Assembly: GCA_965248805.1 (NCBI GenBank)
Contig: CBDFKJ010000009.1
Location: 1,302,001 to 1,366,000 of the forward strand
DNA length: 64,000 nucleotides
Reading direction: 5' to 3'
From: CBDFKJ01 sp965248805
Lineage (GTDB): Bacteria > Pseudomonadota > Alphaproteobacteria > UBA6615
Position 1 is the first letter of the stretch, and every line of letters begins with the position of its first letter. Of the stretch, positions 25,206 to 33,430 are shown piece by piece. Below the pieces are notes generated by a model. The model saw only the letters and a list, made by a program, of their open reading frames with translations, was not told the origin of the DNA and ran no database searches. A program made the position numbers and the translations under genes.

Positions 25206-25463
25206 CCCGCCGTTCGGGTCGTCGCGTTCTACAATCAGCGCGGCACGGCTAAGCAATGGATCAAGGAGGGCAAGAACGCGATCCGGTAGACACGCCTATC
25301 GTGCCGCAGGTTCGACCACAATGCCGTTCGCCTCCAGCTTCACGCGCTCGCCCAGGACCTCATGCGCACCCTCGCGCTGCCCGATGCCGTGGAACAGTGG
25401 TCGCTAGCCAGCCTGCGAGAGAAGCTCATCAAGATCGGAGCGGTTGATACGATTCTGATATAG
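25206..25463 (+). pseudogene. C-terminal remnant of an IS1380-family transposase
   Basis: Reading in frame from 25206 gives VAFYNQRGTAKQWIKEGKNA, an in-frame stop at the next Trp-like position, then TRLSCRRF, NAVRLQLHALAQDL and LREKLIKIGA before TAG at 25461-25463. This series is the conserved C-terminus of IS1380 transposases. The N-terminal domains are gone. It lies directly before the AT-rich Doc/Fic gene, so it marks the edge of an acquired insert between repressor and late genes. Confidence 0.8.
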
Positions 25464-25468
25464 CTCAT

Positions 25469-26359
25469 ATGCCTGAACTCGTCCCAGCCATTGAAGCAGA
25501 TTACCAGCGATCTCTCGACCTCGTGGGAGACGCGGATCCATACGGAGGTGCCGGCTACCTTGGAATAAAGGATGTCATAAGGGCACATTATTTTATTGCT
25601 GACTATTTCTATGCTCAAGGGAAAGGGCTTGGTGGAATCGGACCAAAGAGTATGGATATTTTGCACTCCGCTCTCTTCCGGCAGCATATTTCTTATAATG
25701 GCGTACGGAAATGGAAGACAAAATACGATATATGTGCCACTCTATTTTACGGCCTAGTAAAAGATCATCCATTTTATGATGCCAACAAACGAACAGCGTT
25801 TCTGTCTTTGATATATCATCTCAAAACGATAAATCTGTGTCCAACTGTTGACCAAAGTGAACTCGAGAATTTTGCAGTTGAAGTAGCCGAAAATAAACTA
25901 TCAAAGCGGCGAAGATTTAAGGAACATTTGTCTCAATACCACAACTATGCCGATGCATGTGTCCATTATATTTCGTATTTTATTAAGAAGAAGTCGCGCC
26001 GACTGGACAAGAAATACTACACAGTTGCTTATAGGGAATTCAATAAGCTCCTTAACAGATTTGGATACGATCTTCAGAATCCGCACAATAACTATATCGA
26101 TGTTGTTCGGATCGAAGAACGCAGAAAGATACTTGGGATATTTGGTCCTAGTGAAAAGGTAAACGTTAGAGTTGCACAGGTAGGTTTCCCAAATTGGACA
26201 TCTCAGGTTGGCCCAGGAGCTGTTAAGACAGTGAGAAACGCGGCCCAATTAACACCAGATAAGGGCATCGACTCGCAAACGTTCTTTAAAGATGCAGATC
26301 CGATCTCGATTTTGATATCACAATATGAAACTCCACTGCGGCGTTTGGCGGATCGTTAA
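25469..26359 (+). CDS. Doc/Fic-family protein with long C-terminal extension
   Basis: 296 residues. The active-site loop HPFYDANKR (100-108) is the Doc-type Fic motif, which in Doc proteins phosphorylates EF-Tu rather than transferring AMP. The Fic core ends near 145, and about 150 unexplained residues follow. Base composition is strikingly AT-rich compared with everything around it, and an IS1380 remnant adjoins, so it is recently acquired cargo. No Phd-like antitoxin gene is visible beside it. A growth-arrest or phage-exclusion role is inference. Confidence 0.82.
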   Translation: MPELVPAIEADYQRSLDLVGDADPYGGAGYLGIKDVIRAHYFIADYFYAQGKGLGGIGPKSMDILHSALFRQHISYNGVRKWKTKYDICATLFYGLVKDHPFYDANKRTAFLSLIYHLKTINLCPTVDQSELENFAVEVAENKLSKRRRFKEHLSQYHNYADACVHYISYFIKKKSRRLDKKYYTVAYREFNKLLNRFGYDLQNPHNNYIDVVRIEERRKILGIFGPSEKVNVRVAQVGFPNWTSQVGPGAVKTVRNAAQLTPDKGIDSQTFFKDADPISILISQYETPLRRLADR

Positions 26360-26516
26360 TGTAAGCTTAATCCTGTCGAGCGTGAACGTCTGAGCCTCAC
26401 TGGTTCCGCGTTGCAAACGCCCAGGCTCATCCCAACGGCCTTTCCGAGGATGCCTGGCGCGATCGCCCGCTTTCCGCTTGACGCCGGTACGCGTCGCCTA
26501 ACTTGCGCCCGGGTGG

Positions 26517-27317
26517 TCAATTACTGATGATGAGTTCTCCGGTCTTGCCGCGGCTCTTGCCCCCGGCGGCGACGGTATAGGTCGTCTCGAGCGCCTCGAT
26601 GTCGAAGGCCGAGAAGATTTTTCTCACCTCCGGGAGGTCGTTCAGCGACATCAGGAAGCTCCCCGCCAGCCCTTCGAGACAGGCCGCCATCCGCGCGAAA
26701 TCCGCGCGCTCGAATAGGCCTTTGCCGTAGTCGCCCTCGCTGCCGTAGTAGGGTGGATCGAGATAGAACAGCGCGTCCGGCCGGTCGTAGCGCGCGATGA
26801 AGGTGGCATAGGGGAGGCATTCGATGACGACGCTGGCGAGCCGATCATGCAGGTCCTCGAGCATGGGGCCGAGCTTGGTGATGTCGAAGCGCGCGGGCAT
26901 GCCGGGCGAGACGCCGAAGTTCCGCCCCGAGACCTTGCCGCCGAACGCGGTGCGTTGCAGGTAGAGGAAGCGGGCAGCACGCTCGAGGTCGGTGAGGGTC
27001 TCCGGGTCGGTATCGACCAGGCGCAAGAACTCGGCGCGTGTGGTGATCTGGAACCGGATGGTGTCCATGAACGCGACGTAGTGCCGCTGCAGGATGCGGA
27101 AGAAGTTGGCGATGTCGCTGTTAAGATCGTTGATGACCTCGGACCGCGGCGCCTGGCGCCGGCGTAGGAAGACGCCGCCCATGCCGACGAAGGGCTCGGC
27201 ATAGCTCGTGTGCTCGATCGCCTCGATGCGCCCGATGATCCGCTTCGCCAGGTTTCGCTTGCCGCCGAGATCGGCGGCCACGGGGCTGACGGGCGCTACC
27301 TCCCGGATCGACTCCAA
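26517..27317 (-). CDS. D12-class DNA adenine methyltransferase (Dam-like)
   Basis: 266 residues. Motif I is in YAEPFVGMGGVFL (about 39-51), followed by INDLNSDIANFFRIL and the catalytic DPPYYGSEGDYG (about 176-187). It modifies N6 of adenine, with GATC or a related target typical of the class. It is an orphan enzyme in the lysogenic interval, transcribed leftward against the Doc gene. It may protect phage DNA or shape expression. The 200 bp upstream show no gene and precede the rightward late promoter. Confidence 0.88.
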   Translation of the reverse strand: MESIREVAPVSPVAADLGGKRNLAKRIIGRIEAIEHTSYAEPFVGMGGVFLRRRQAPRSEVINDLNSDIANFFRILQRHYVAFMDTIRFQITTRAEFLRLVDTDPETLTDLERAARFLYLQRTAFGGKVSGRNFGVSPGMPARFDITKLGPMLEDLHDRLASVVIECLPYATFIARYDRPDALFYLDPPYYGSEGDYGKGLFERADFARMAACLEGLAGSFLMSLNDLPEVRKIFSAFDIEALETTYTVAAGGKSRGKTGELIISN

Positions 27318-27519
27318 CGGTCGCCCCCACGATAATGCACCCGCCCCTTGGGGGTGGCGGGACGGCCGCGATGCGGCCGGTTGCGGCCGTGGGAGTGCGA
27401 CCTCCCGGCTCGGGATGTTGACGCATCCCGGCCCCCGCCTTTCTTTGGCCGGCGCGTGAGACCGCGCCCGCTGGGCTCGGGGCTTTAACAGCCTATTCCA
27501 GCAGATCGGGCGGCCTCGT

Positions 27520-27576
27520 TGCAGCGGACCATGGTCCGCTGCACAGACGTTGCGAGATCCGTTTAGATCGCCGTCA
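27520..27576 (+). promoter_or_regulatory. Rightward late promoter with the second 24-bp palindrome
   Basis: The palindrome at 27520-27543 is identical to that at 13094-13117 (half-site TGCAGCGGACCA). Nineteen bases later comes TTAGAT (27563-27568), and 8 bases after it an ATG at 27576. Every spacing equals that of the leftward site. It precedes the protease-capsid-tail arm and should be bound by the Mor-type activator. Confidence 0.75.
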
Positions 27577-27680
27577 TGAACGGCGGCATTTTCATTCCTT
27601 ACACCCCCGGAGAGACCCCGCCCGTGTCATGGCCGGTGACGGCCGCGGGACGGGCGGGACTTGCCGGAGCCACGTCATGA
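27576..27680 (+). CDS. 34-aa leader ORF coupled to the head protease gene
   Basis: Starts at the ATG exactly where the late transcript is predicted to begin (MNGGIFIPYTPGE...) and ends with TGA overlapping the ATG of the protease gene (ATGA). There is no ribosome site, so translation would be leaderless. The peptide is Gly/Pro/Thr-rich and of unknown function. It may serve mainly to bring ribosomes to the protease gene. Confidence 0.5.
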   Translation: MNGGIFIPYTPGETPPVSWPVTAAGRAGLAGATS

Positions 27681-28843
27681 GCGCGCTCGACGGCTGGATC
27701 GACATCTTCCGCGCCGGCGAACACCGGGACTCGGCGGGCCGCGAGCGGACCTGGTCGGCGGACGACCTGGACAGCGTCGTGGCGGCGCACGAGCGCGGCG
27801 ACCCGGCCCCGGTGGTGGTTGGGCACCCGCAGATGAACACCCCGGCCTGGGGTTGGATCGATGCGCTGCGGCGCACCGGCGATCGCTTGCAGGCGCGGCT
27901 CCGCAATCTCGATCCGGCGTTCCGCGAAGCGGTCGAGGCGGGCCGCTATGCGGGCCGCTCGGTCGCGCTGCAAGACAGCGGCGATGGCTTCCGGCTGCAA
28001 CATCTGGGCTTTCTCGGGGGCGCGGCGCCGGCGGTAAGCGGCCTGGCGCCGACACAGTTCTCGGGGCCCGCGGCGCACACCTACAGCTTCGCCGCCTCCG
28101 AGCTGGAGAGCTGGGGCTGGGCCTCGGTCGCCCGCGTATTCCGGCGCCTGCGCGACTGGCTGATCGAGAAGGAAGGCGTCGACCGCGCCGACGCATTGAT
28201 CGGCGACTTCGACATCGAACAGGTCAACGATGCGAGGGACCGGAGCGACGTGCCGGCGGCCGCCTTCGCGGCCGCCAGCCATGACGACGCGGGCGATGCC
28301 GATGAGGCAGCCGCTGCAACCGACACCAGCACCGGGACGGAGGGCGAGATGCCTGAGGATCAGAAGAAGGCGGCCGAAGCGGCCGAACGCGAGCGGCTTG
28401 CGGCCGACCGCAAGGCGCTGGACGAACGCGAGGCGGCGCTCGAAGCCGAACGCGTGGCCTTCGCGGCCGAGGAGCAGCGCCGCCAGGCCGAGACCGAACT
28501 CGACGCGCATATCGCGGCGGGCCGGGTGCTGCCGACCGAAAAGGACGGGCTCTCGGCCTTCATGGCCGGGCTGTCGAGCGATGACGGGGGCGCCTTCACC
28601 TACGCCGCGGGCGGGAGCGAGCAGACGGAGACGCCCCGGGCGTATTTCTCGGAGCTCCTGAAGCGCCTGCCCAAACGCATCGACTACGGCGAGACCGCCG
28701 CCGGCGGCGATGGGCCGGCCGATGCGAACGATCCCACCGCGGTGGCGCGCGCGGCCATGGCCCTGATCGCCGCCGACAAGACCGGCGGGCTCACCATCGA
28801 CCGCGCCGTGCGCCAGGTTGCCGGACACCCCCAGGAGGGCTGA
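27677..28843 (+). CDS. Mu I-like head maturation protease/scaffold
   Basis: 388 residues. The N-terminal protease half includes DPAPVVVGHPQMNTPAWGWIDALR and AGRYAGRSVALQDSG, blocks of Mu-type phage proteases (catalytic His and Ser). The second half is Ala/Glu/Arg coiled coil (EQKKAAEAAERERLAADRKA-like), the scaffold. It processes or shapes the procapsid. It precedes the decoration and capsid genes with 2-bp spacing. Confidence 0.85.
   Translation: MSALDGWIDIFRAGEHRDSAGRERTWSADDLDSVVAAHERGDPAPVVVGHPQMNTPAWGWIDALRRTGDRLQARLRNLDPAFREAVEAGRYAGRSVALQDSGDGFRLQHLGFLGGAAPAVSGLAPTQFSGPAAHTYSFAASELESWGWASVARVFRRLRDWLIEKEGVDRADALIGDFDIEQVNDARDRSDVPAAAFAAASHDDAGDADEAAAATDTSTGTEGEMPEDQKKAAEAAERERLAADRKALDEREAALEAERVAFAAEEQRRQAETELDAHIAAGRVLPTEKDGLSAFMAGLSSDDGGAFTYAAGGSEQTETPRAYFSELLKRLPKRIDYGETAAGGDGPADANDPTAVARAAMALIAADKTGGLTIDRAVRQVAGHPQEG
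28349..28843 (+). CDS. Internal in-frame scaffold start (Mu Z-like)
   Basis: Within the protease gene, an in-frame ATG at 28349 is preceded by GGAGGG at 28339-28344. It would yield a 164-aa protein comprising only the coiled-coil scaffold (MPEDQKKAAEAAERER onward). Mu and many other phages make the scaffold from such a nested start. The evidence is the ribosome site and its position at the domain border. Confidence 0.65.
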   Translation: MPEDQKKAAEAAERERLAADRKALDEREAALEAERVAFAAEEQRRQAETELDAHIAAGRVLPTEKDGLSAFMAGLSSDDGGAFTYAAGGSEQTETPRAYFSELLKRLPKRIDYGETAAGGDGPADANDPTAVARAAMALIAADKTGGLTIDRAVRQVAGHPQEG

Positions 28844-28845
28844 CG

Positions 28846-29412
28846 ATGGATTACCTGCTGACCAAGAACTTCACCGCGGAAGCCGCGGTCACCAAGCGCC
28901 GCATCGTCAAGTTCGGCGCCACCGACACTGCGGTCGAACGCGCCACCAGCGCGGGCGACAGCCTGATCGGCGTCGCCGCCGAGCTCGATGTTGCCCAGAA
29001 TGCCCGCGTCGATGTGCACCTGGCCGGCATCGCCGAGGTCGAGGCCGGCGGCGCCATCACCCGCGGCGCTCTCGTCACCGCCGATGCCGACGGCAAGGCG
29101 GTCGAGGCCGAGACCGCGGCCGTGTCTCAGGTGGCGACCGCCGGCGCGGCGGCGGACGCCGACATCACCGCCACTGGGATCAGGCCGGGCGACGAGCTGA
29201 TCTCGGTGATCGAGCTGGCGGACGGCTACGCCGACCGCACGGCCAATGCCTCGATCCACGCCGCCGACACCATCCGGATCAGCGACGCCACCGCCGGCGA
29301 CCGCCTGCTGGTGACCTGGCGGCGGCCGGTGCGCAGCGTCGGTATCGCGCTGCAAGGAGCGGGCGCCGACGGCGATCTGATCCGCGTCCTCATTCAGCCC
29401 GGCCTCGCATAG
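28846..29412 (+). CDS. Capsid decoration protein (DUF2190-like)
   Basis: 188 residues. NFTAEAAVTKRRIVKFGATD, AGDSLIGVAAELD and the repeated AGGAITRGALVTADADGKAV block are typical of DUF2190 head-decoration proteins that bind the assembled capsid surface. It lies between protease/scaffold and major capsid genes, the usual order. Confidence 0.82.
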   Translation: MDYLLTKNFTAEAAVTKRRIVKFGATDTAVERATSAGDSLIGVAAELDVAQNARVDVHLAGIAEVEAGGAITRGALVTADADGKAVEAETAAVSQVATAGAAADADITATGIRPGDELISVIELADGYADRTANASIHAADTIRISDATAGDRLLVTWRRPVRSVGIALQGAGADGDLIRVLIQPGLA

Positions 29413-29421
29413 GAGACGGAC

Positions 29422-30393
29422 ATGCCCGATTTGCCATCCACCTATCCGGTCGACTTCGAGCGCACGGCGATCGCGGTCGGCTATTCCAACGCCGAGTATG
29501 TCGCCGACCGGGTGCTGCCGCGGGTCCGCGTGGCCCGCAAGGAGTACCGCTACACCAGCTATCCGCTGGAGGAATCCTTCTCGGTGCCCGACACCTTCGT
29601 CGGCCGGCGCTCGTCGCCCACCATGATCCACCTGAGCGCGGACGAGAAGGCGGGCGTCTGCCGCGACTTCGCGCTCGAGGACGCTATCCCCAGGGACGAC
29701 GTGGACAACGCGCCGCAGACGGTGCGTGACCCGCGCGACCGCTCCTCGATGACGCTCGCCGATCTCCTCATGATCGACCGCGAGAAGCGGGCCGCCGATC
29801 TGGTGTTCAAGGCCGAGACCTATCCGATCGGCAACAAGGCGGCGCTCGCCGGCGCCAGCCGGTGGAGCGATGCCGATTCCGACCCGGTGACCGCCATCAT
29901 CAATGCCGTCGAGGGCATGGTGGCGAAGCCCAACCGCCTGCTGCTGGGCTCGCAAGTGTGGGCGAAGCTCAGGACCCACAAGAAGGTCGTGGGCGCGCTC
30001 GGGCGGCGCCGGACCGATGCCGGCATCGCGCTGCGCGAGGAGGTCGCCGATCTGTTCGAGCTGGCGGAGATCGTCGTCGGCCAGGCCTGGATCAACACCG
30101 CGGCGCGCGGCCAGGCCGCGAGCCTGTCGCGGGTCTGGGGCAAGCATGCGCTCCTGTACCGGGCCGATCCGATGGCCGGGGCCGAGGGTCCGCCGACACT
30201 GGGCATCACTGCCGAATACGTGCCGGCGGGCATGGGCGGCGGCGACACCGCGCTGCCCGGCCGCACCGTCTACACCGGCTTCGATCCCAAGATCGGCGGG
30301 CACGGCAGCTACGTGGTGCGCGTGGTCGAGAGCTGCGACGAGAAGATCGTCGCCAGCCGGGCCGGTTATCTGTTCGCCGACGCGGTGGCGTGA
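29422..30393 (+). CDS. Major capsid protein
   Basis: 323 residues, within the usual range for HK97-fold capsids. Features are an N-terminal arm (FERTAIAVGYSNAEYVADRVLP), a DNAPQTVRDPRDRSSMTLADLL loop region, LLLGSQVWAKLRTH helix and a C-terminal SYVVRVVESCDEKIV strand set. No cleavage site is obvious. Position after protease and decoration genes makes the call firm. It would be the most abundant virion protein. Confidence 0.85.
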   Translation: MPDLPSTYPVDFERTAIAVGYSNAEYVADRVLPRVRVARKEYRYTSYPLEESFSVPDTFVGRRSSPTMIHLSADEKAGVCRDFALEDAIPRDDVDNAPQTVRDPRDRSSMTLADLLMIDREKRAADLVFKAETYPIGNKAALAGASRWSDADSDPVTAIINAVEGMVAKPNRLLLGSQVWAKLRTHKKVVGALGRRRTDAGIALREEVADLFELAEIVVGQAWINTAARGQAASLSRVWGKHALLYRADPMAGAEGPPTLGITAEYVPAGMGGGDTALPGRTVYTGFDPKIGGHGSYVVRVVESCDEKIVASRAGYLFADAVA

Positions 30394-30395
30394 TC

Positions 30396-30740
30396 ATGAA
30401 CGGCATCACCATTCGGGCGCTGTGGGACATCGACCATGACGGGGCACGCATCGCGCCGGGCACGACGGCGACGCTGCCCGCGGGGACCGCCCGCGACCTG
30501 ATCGAAGGCGGCGCGGCCGAGCTGGCCGATGCCCCGGCAGACGCCGCAACAGAGGACGATCGCCGACCGGCGATCCTGGCGGCGATCGCCGGGCTGGAGC
30601 CGGGCGATCCCGATCACTGGACCAGGTCGGGCAAGCCGGAGATCCGGGCGCTCGCGGCGGCGTCCGGTCTCACCGACATCACCGCCGGCGAGCGGGATGC
30701 CGCCTGGCAGACGCATCAAACGCATGGAGGCGACACGTGA
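30396..30740 (+). CDS. Mu gp35-like (FluMu gp35) protein
   Basis: 114 residues. The N-terminus ITIRALWDIDHDGARIAPG followed by a C-terminal LEPGDPDHWTRSGKPEIRALAAASGL helical domain matches the small proteins found between capsid and gp36 genes of Mu-like phages. The C-terminal part looks like a HeH/LEM-type fold. Its stop overlaps the next gene (GTGA). Confidence 0.7.
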   Translation: MNGITIRALWDIDHDGARIAPGTTATLPAGTARDLIEGGAAELADAPADAATEDDRRPAILAAIAGLEPGDPDHWTRSGKPEIRALAAASGLTDITAGERDAAWQTHQTHGGDT

Positions 30741-30964
30741 CCAAGGGCGAACACCGGGTCGGAGCGGCCTTCAATCCTTCCAACAATTCGGTCGTCACCG
30801 AGATCAAGGGCCGTGCCGCGGAACTCATCGATCGGATCGAGGCCATCGCGCCCTCGAGCGACGGGGTGGCGGGCGAGGTCGCGCGGCTCAAGGCGCTGGC
30901 GCAAACCGATGTCGAGGCCGCGGCCATGTGGGCGGTCAAGGCGGCGACCAAGGCTGAGCCATGA
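30737..30964 (+). CDS. Acb2/Tad1-like anti-CBASS/Thoeris cyclic-nucleotide sponge (putative)
   Basis: 75 residues beginning at GTG. The pattern FNPSNNSVVTEIKGRAAELID in the first helix, and a second helix LKALAQTDVEAAAMWAVKAATK, fits the Acb2/Tad1 domain proteins. These form hexamers that sequester cyclic oligonucleotide and gcADPR signals made by host CBASS or Thoeris systems. Tight overlaps with gp35-like and gp36-like genes mean late expression, which also resembles how such genes sit in structural operons of other phages. Recognised by pattern only. Confidence 0.65.
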   Translation: MTKGEHRVGAAFNPSNNSVVTEIKGRAAELIDRIEAIAPSSDGVAGEVARLKALAQTDVEAAAMWAVKAATKAEP

Positions 30965-31377
30965 TCTACGCCGCACGCAGCGATCTGGAGGCCCGTTTCG
31001 GGGCCGACGAGGTTGCGCGTCTTGCCGATACCGGCGAGGGCGTCGGCGCGGCGCGCCTCGACGCGGCCCTGGCCGACGCCGCGGCGGCGATCGATGCGAC
31101 GCTCGGGGAGACCTACGCCCCGCCGCTGCCGGACGGACCCTATCCGTTGCTGGTGGGCGTCGCCTGCGATCTGGCGCGCGAGCGGCTGTATGACGACAAG
31201 GCGCCCGAGGCGGTGACGAGCCGCGCCGATCATGCGCGCACCGCGCTGGCGGAGATTGCCGCGGGCAAAGCCACGCTGATCGATGCCGCCGGCAACACGG
31301 TCCCGCGGACGGGCACGGGCGCCCGGGCCGCCGGGCCGGCCCCCGTCATGACGCCCGAGAACCTGCAAGGCCTCTGA
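30961..31377 (+). CDS. Mu gp36-like head-tail connector protein (DUF1320)
   Basis: 138 residues. MIYAARSDLEARFGADEVARLAD, then AAAIDATLGETYAPPLP and CDLARERLYDDKAPEAV form the all-helical DUF1320 pattern. Such proteins extend the portal to the tail in Mu-like virions. It overlaps the Acb2-like gene by 4 bp. Confidence 0.85.
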   Translation: MIYAARSDLEARFGADEVARLADTGEGVGAARLDAALADAAAAIDATLGETYAPPLPDGPYPLLVGVACDLARERLYDDKAPEAVTSRADHARTALAEIAAGKATLIDAAGNTVPRTGTGARAAGPAPVMTPENLQGL

Positions 31378-31378
31378 G

Positions 31379-31945
31379 ATGGCCGGCGTCAGGATCGAGG
31401 TCGAGACCGACGACGCGGCGCTGCAAGCCTCGTTCAGGCGGCTGACGGCGACACTGGACGATCTCCGGCCGGTGATGGACGAGATCGGCCAGTCGCTGGT
31501 CGCCTCGGTGATCGACCGCTTCGAGCGCGAGCGCGGCCCGGGGGGCGGGCCGTGGAAGCCGAGCGCCCGAGCCACGCGAGGCAAGCGTGGAAGGGGCCAG
31601 ACGCTTACCGACACCGGGCGGCTGCGGGCCTCGATCACCCATCGCGCCGGCCGCGATGCGGTCGAGGTCGGCACCAATGTGGCCTATGCCGCGATCCATC
31701 AGTTCGGCGGTCAAATCGAACGCCGGGCCCGCAACCAGGTGCTGGCCTTTCGCGCCCGGGGCGGCGGGTTCGCATCGCGCAAATCGACCCGAGCGCGCAA
31801 GGCGGGGGCGGTGCGGGTGGCCTTCGCGCAAATCGGAGCCCATAGCATCGACATGCCCGCGCGACCGTTTCTTGGCATCGACGAGGACGACCGGGCATCG
31901 ATCCTGCGCATCGTCTCCCGCGCCATCGAGAGGACGGTGCAATGA
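31379..31945 (+). CDS. Mu G-like virion morphogenesis protein
   Basis: 188 residues. PVMDEIGQSLVASVIDRFERERGPGG, then TLTDTGRLRASI, YAAIHQFGG and PARPFLGI are the canonical blocks of the phage virion morphogenesis (gpG/tail completion) family. It works at the head-tail joining step, next to gp37. Confidence 0.88.
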   Translation: MAGVRIEVETDDAALQASFRRLTATLDDLRPVMDEIGQSLVASVIDRFERERGPGGGPWKPSARATRGKRGRGQTLTDTGRLRASITHRAGRDAVEVGTNVAYAAIHQFGGQIERRARNQVLAFRARGGGFASRKSTRARKAGAVRVAFAQIGAHSIDMPARPFLGIDEDDRASILRIVSRAIERTVQ

Positions 31946-32424
31946 CGGCGCCGGCGATAGAGTTCCGGGCCGTCGCGGCGATCGTCGGGCGGCTCGAGGC
32001 AACCGGCATCTATCGAGAGGTGCTAGGCGCCCTCGACGTGGCCGCGCTTTCGTCCTGGCCCCGGACGCCGGCGGCCTTCGTGCTTCCGCTCGCCGAGGAC
32101 GCCGCCGACAGCGTGGCGCCGGCGATCCAGGCAACCCAGCACACCACGGCGACGATCGGCGTGCAGACGCTGATGTCCGCACCCAACGATCGTTCGGGGA
32201 CAAGGGCGCGCGACGAGCTTGCCGAGGTCCTGGCCGCCTCGCGCGCGGCGCTTGCCGGTTGGACGCCGGAGGGCGCCCGCGAGGTGTTGCAGTTCCGTCG
32301 CGGCTTCCTGATCGGCATCGACGGCGGCCGGGTGGAATGGCGCGACGAATACCGCCTGCGCTGGTGGGTCTCGGCGGCGGGCGCCGCCGGCGATCCCGGC
32401 GTGCCGGCCCGGCTCAGGGCGTGA
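31942..32424 (+). CDS. Mu gp37-like tail terminator protein
   Basis: 160 residues. It is placed by order (after gpG, before gp38) and by a fold-like pattern: N-terminal AVAAIVGRLEAT, central SWPRTPAAFVLPLAEDAAD and C-terminal VEWRDEYRLRWWV. It is likely to cap the tail tube. Overlaps the preceding gene by 4 bp. Confidence 0.7.
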   Translation: MTAPAIEFRAVAAIVGRLEATGIYREVLGALDVAALSSWPRTPAAFVLPLAEDAADSVAPAIQATQHTTATIGVQTLMSAPNDRSGTRARDELAEVLAASRAALAGWTPEGAREVLQFRRGFLIGIDGGRVEWRDEYRLRWWVSAAGAAGDPGVPARLRA

Positions 32425-32441
32425 AAGAGGGAGAGACGACC

Positions 32442-32630
32442 ATGACGCGCAAGATCGACATCCGCGAGGCCCGGGTGCTGGCCAAGCCTATTGTCCAGGC
32501 CGGCATCGAGCGTGCGCCGGGCGAGACGGTGCGGCTCCGGCCCGATCAGATCGCGAGGCTCGAGGCGGAGGGGTGCTTCGAGCCGGTTCGAGCCAAGGCC
32601 GGCCGCGGCGACAAGGAGATGGGAACATGA
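32442..32630 (+). CDS. Mu gp38-like small protein (DUF2635-like)
   Basis: 62 residues, with MTRKIDIREARVLAKPIV at the N-terminus and ERAPGETVRLRPDQIARLEAEG in the middle, matching the small gp38-type proteins before the tail tube or sheath gene. Strong ribosome site (GGGAGAG). It overlaps the tail-tube start. Confidence 0.6.
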   Translation: MTRKIDIREARVLAKPIVQAGIERAPGETVRLRPDQIARLEAEGCFEPVRAKAGRGDKEMGT

Positions 32631-33430
32631 GCGCGACGACCAAGAAGCACACCGACAACATCGTCATCGGCGCGGGCGAGCTCTATATCGACCTGCTCGA
32701 CGCCGACGACGGCACGGCGGGCGAGCGCTATCTCGGCGACGGCGTCGGCGCCAGCCTCTCGGTGACCACCGAGCGCGTTCAGGTGTTCTCCGGCACCGGC
32801 CCAGTGGCCAGGAAGCTCGTCGACGCGGTGCGCTCGATCAACCGCTCCATGAGCATCACGCTGCACGACATGAGCCACGACAACCTGGCGCTGTTCGTCG
32901 GCGCCACGGAGGTCAAGGACGTCACGGACGCCGTCAACCAGGTGACCGACGAGGCGCTCACGGTCAGGAAGGGCCGCTGGTATCAGTTGGGTGTCAAGAC
33001 CGACAAGCCCACCGGCATCGGCGCCACGGCGGCCAAAACCGTGGTCACCGACACCGACACGGGCAGCCCCACCACGTACGACGCCGGCGACGACTACACG
33101 GTCGACGCCAAACGGGGCCGCCTCTACATCGTGCCGGGTGGCGATATCGCCGACGATGCGGCCATCCATGTCGACTACACGCCGGTCGCGGCGACGCGCA
33201 AGCTGGTCAAGACCGGCGATCTGAAGGATCTCCGCGCCGCCTTGCGCTACATCGAGACCCCGGTCGCGGGCAAGGGCCGCGACTACTACGCGCCGCTCTG
33301 CTCGATCGGCCCATCCGGCGAGATCGGCCTGATGAACCGGGACAGCGAGCAGCAGATCCAACTCACCGCCGCGATCCTCGAGCCCGGCGGCAGCAAGGCT
33401 GCGCTCCTGATCGACGGCGAGGCGGCGTAA
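32627..33430 (+). CDS. Major tail tube protein, long non-contractile tail type
   Basis: 267 residues. GAGELYIDLLDADDGTAGER near the N-terminus, TERVQVFSGTGPVARKLVD and a C-terminal QIQLTAAILEPGGS are typical of siphovirus tube subunits. No sheath gene follows, so the virion has a non-contractile tail, unlike Mu. The stop overlaps the next ATG (TAATG). Confidence 0.8.
   Translation: MSATTKKHTDNIVIGAGELYIDLLDADDGTAGERYLGDGVGASLSVTTERVQVFSGTGPVARKLVDAVRSINRSMSITLHDMSHDNLALFVGATEVKDVTDAVNQVTDEALTVRKGRWYQLGVKTDKPTGIGATAAKTVVTDTDTGSPTTYDAGDDYTVDAKRGRLYIVPGGDIADDAAIHVDYTPVAATRKLVKTGDLKDLRAALRYIETPVAGKGRDYYAPLCSIGPSGEIGLMNRDSEQQIQLTAAILEPGGSKAALLIDGEAA

Noticed and set aside
25138..25407. Apparent small gene directly after the repressor
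   Set aside because: Its product is low-complexity and out of frame with the clear IS1380 transposase remnant occupying the same bases.
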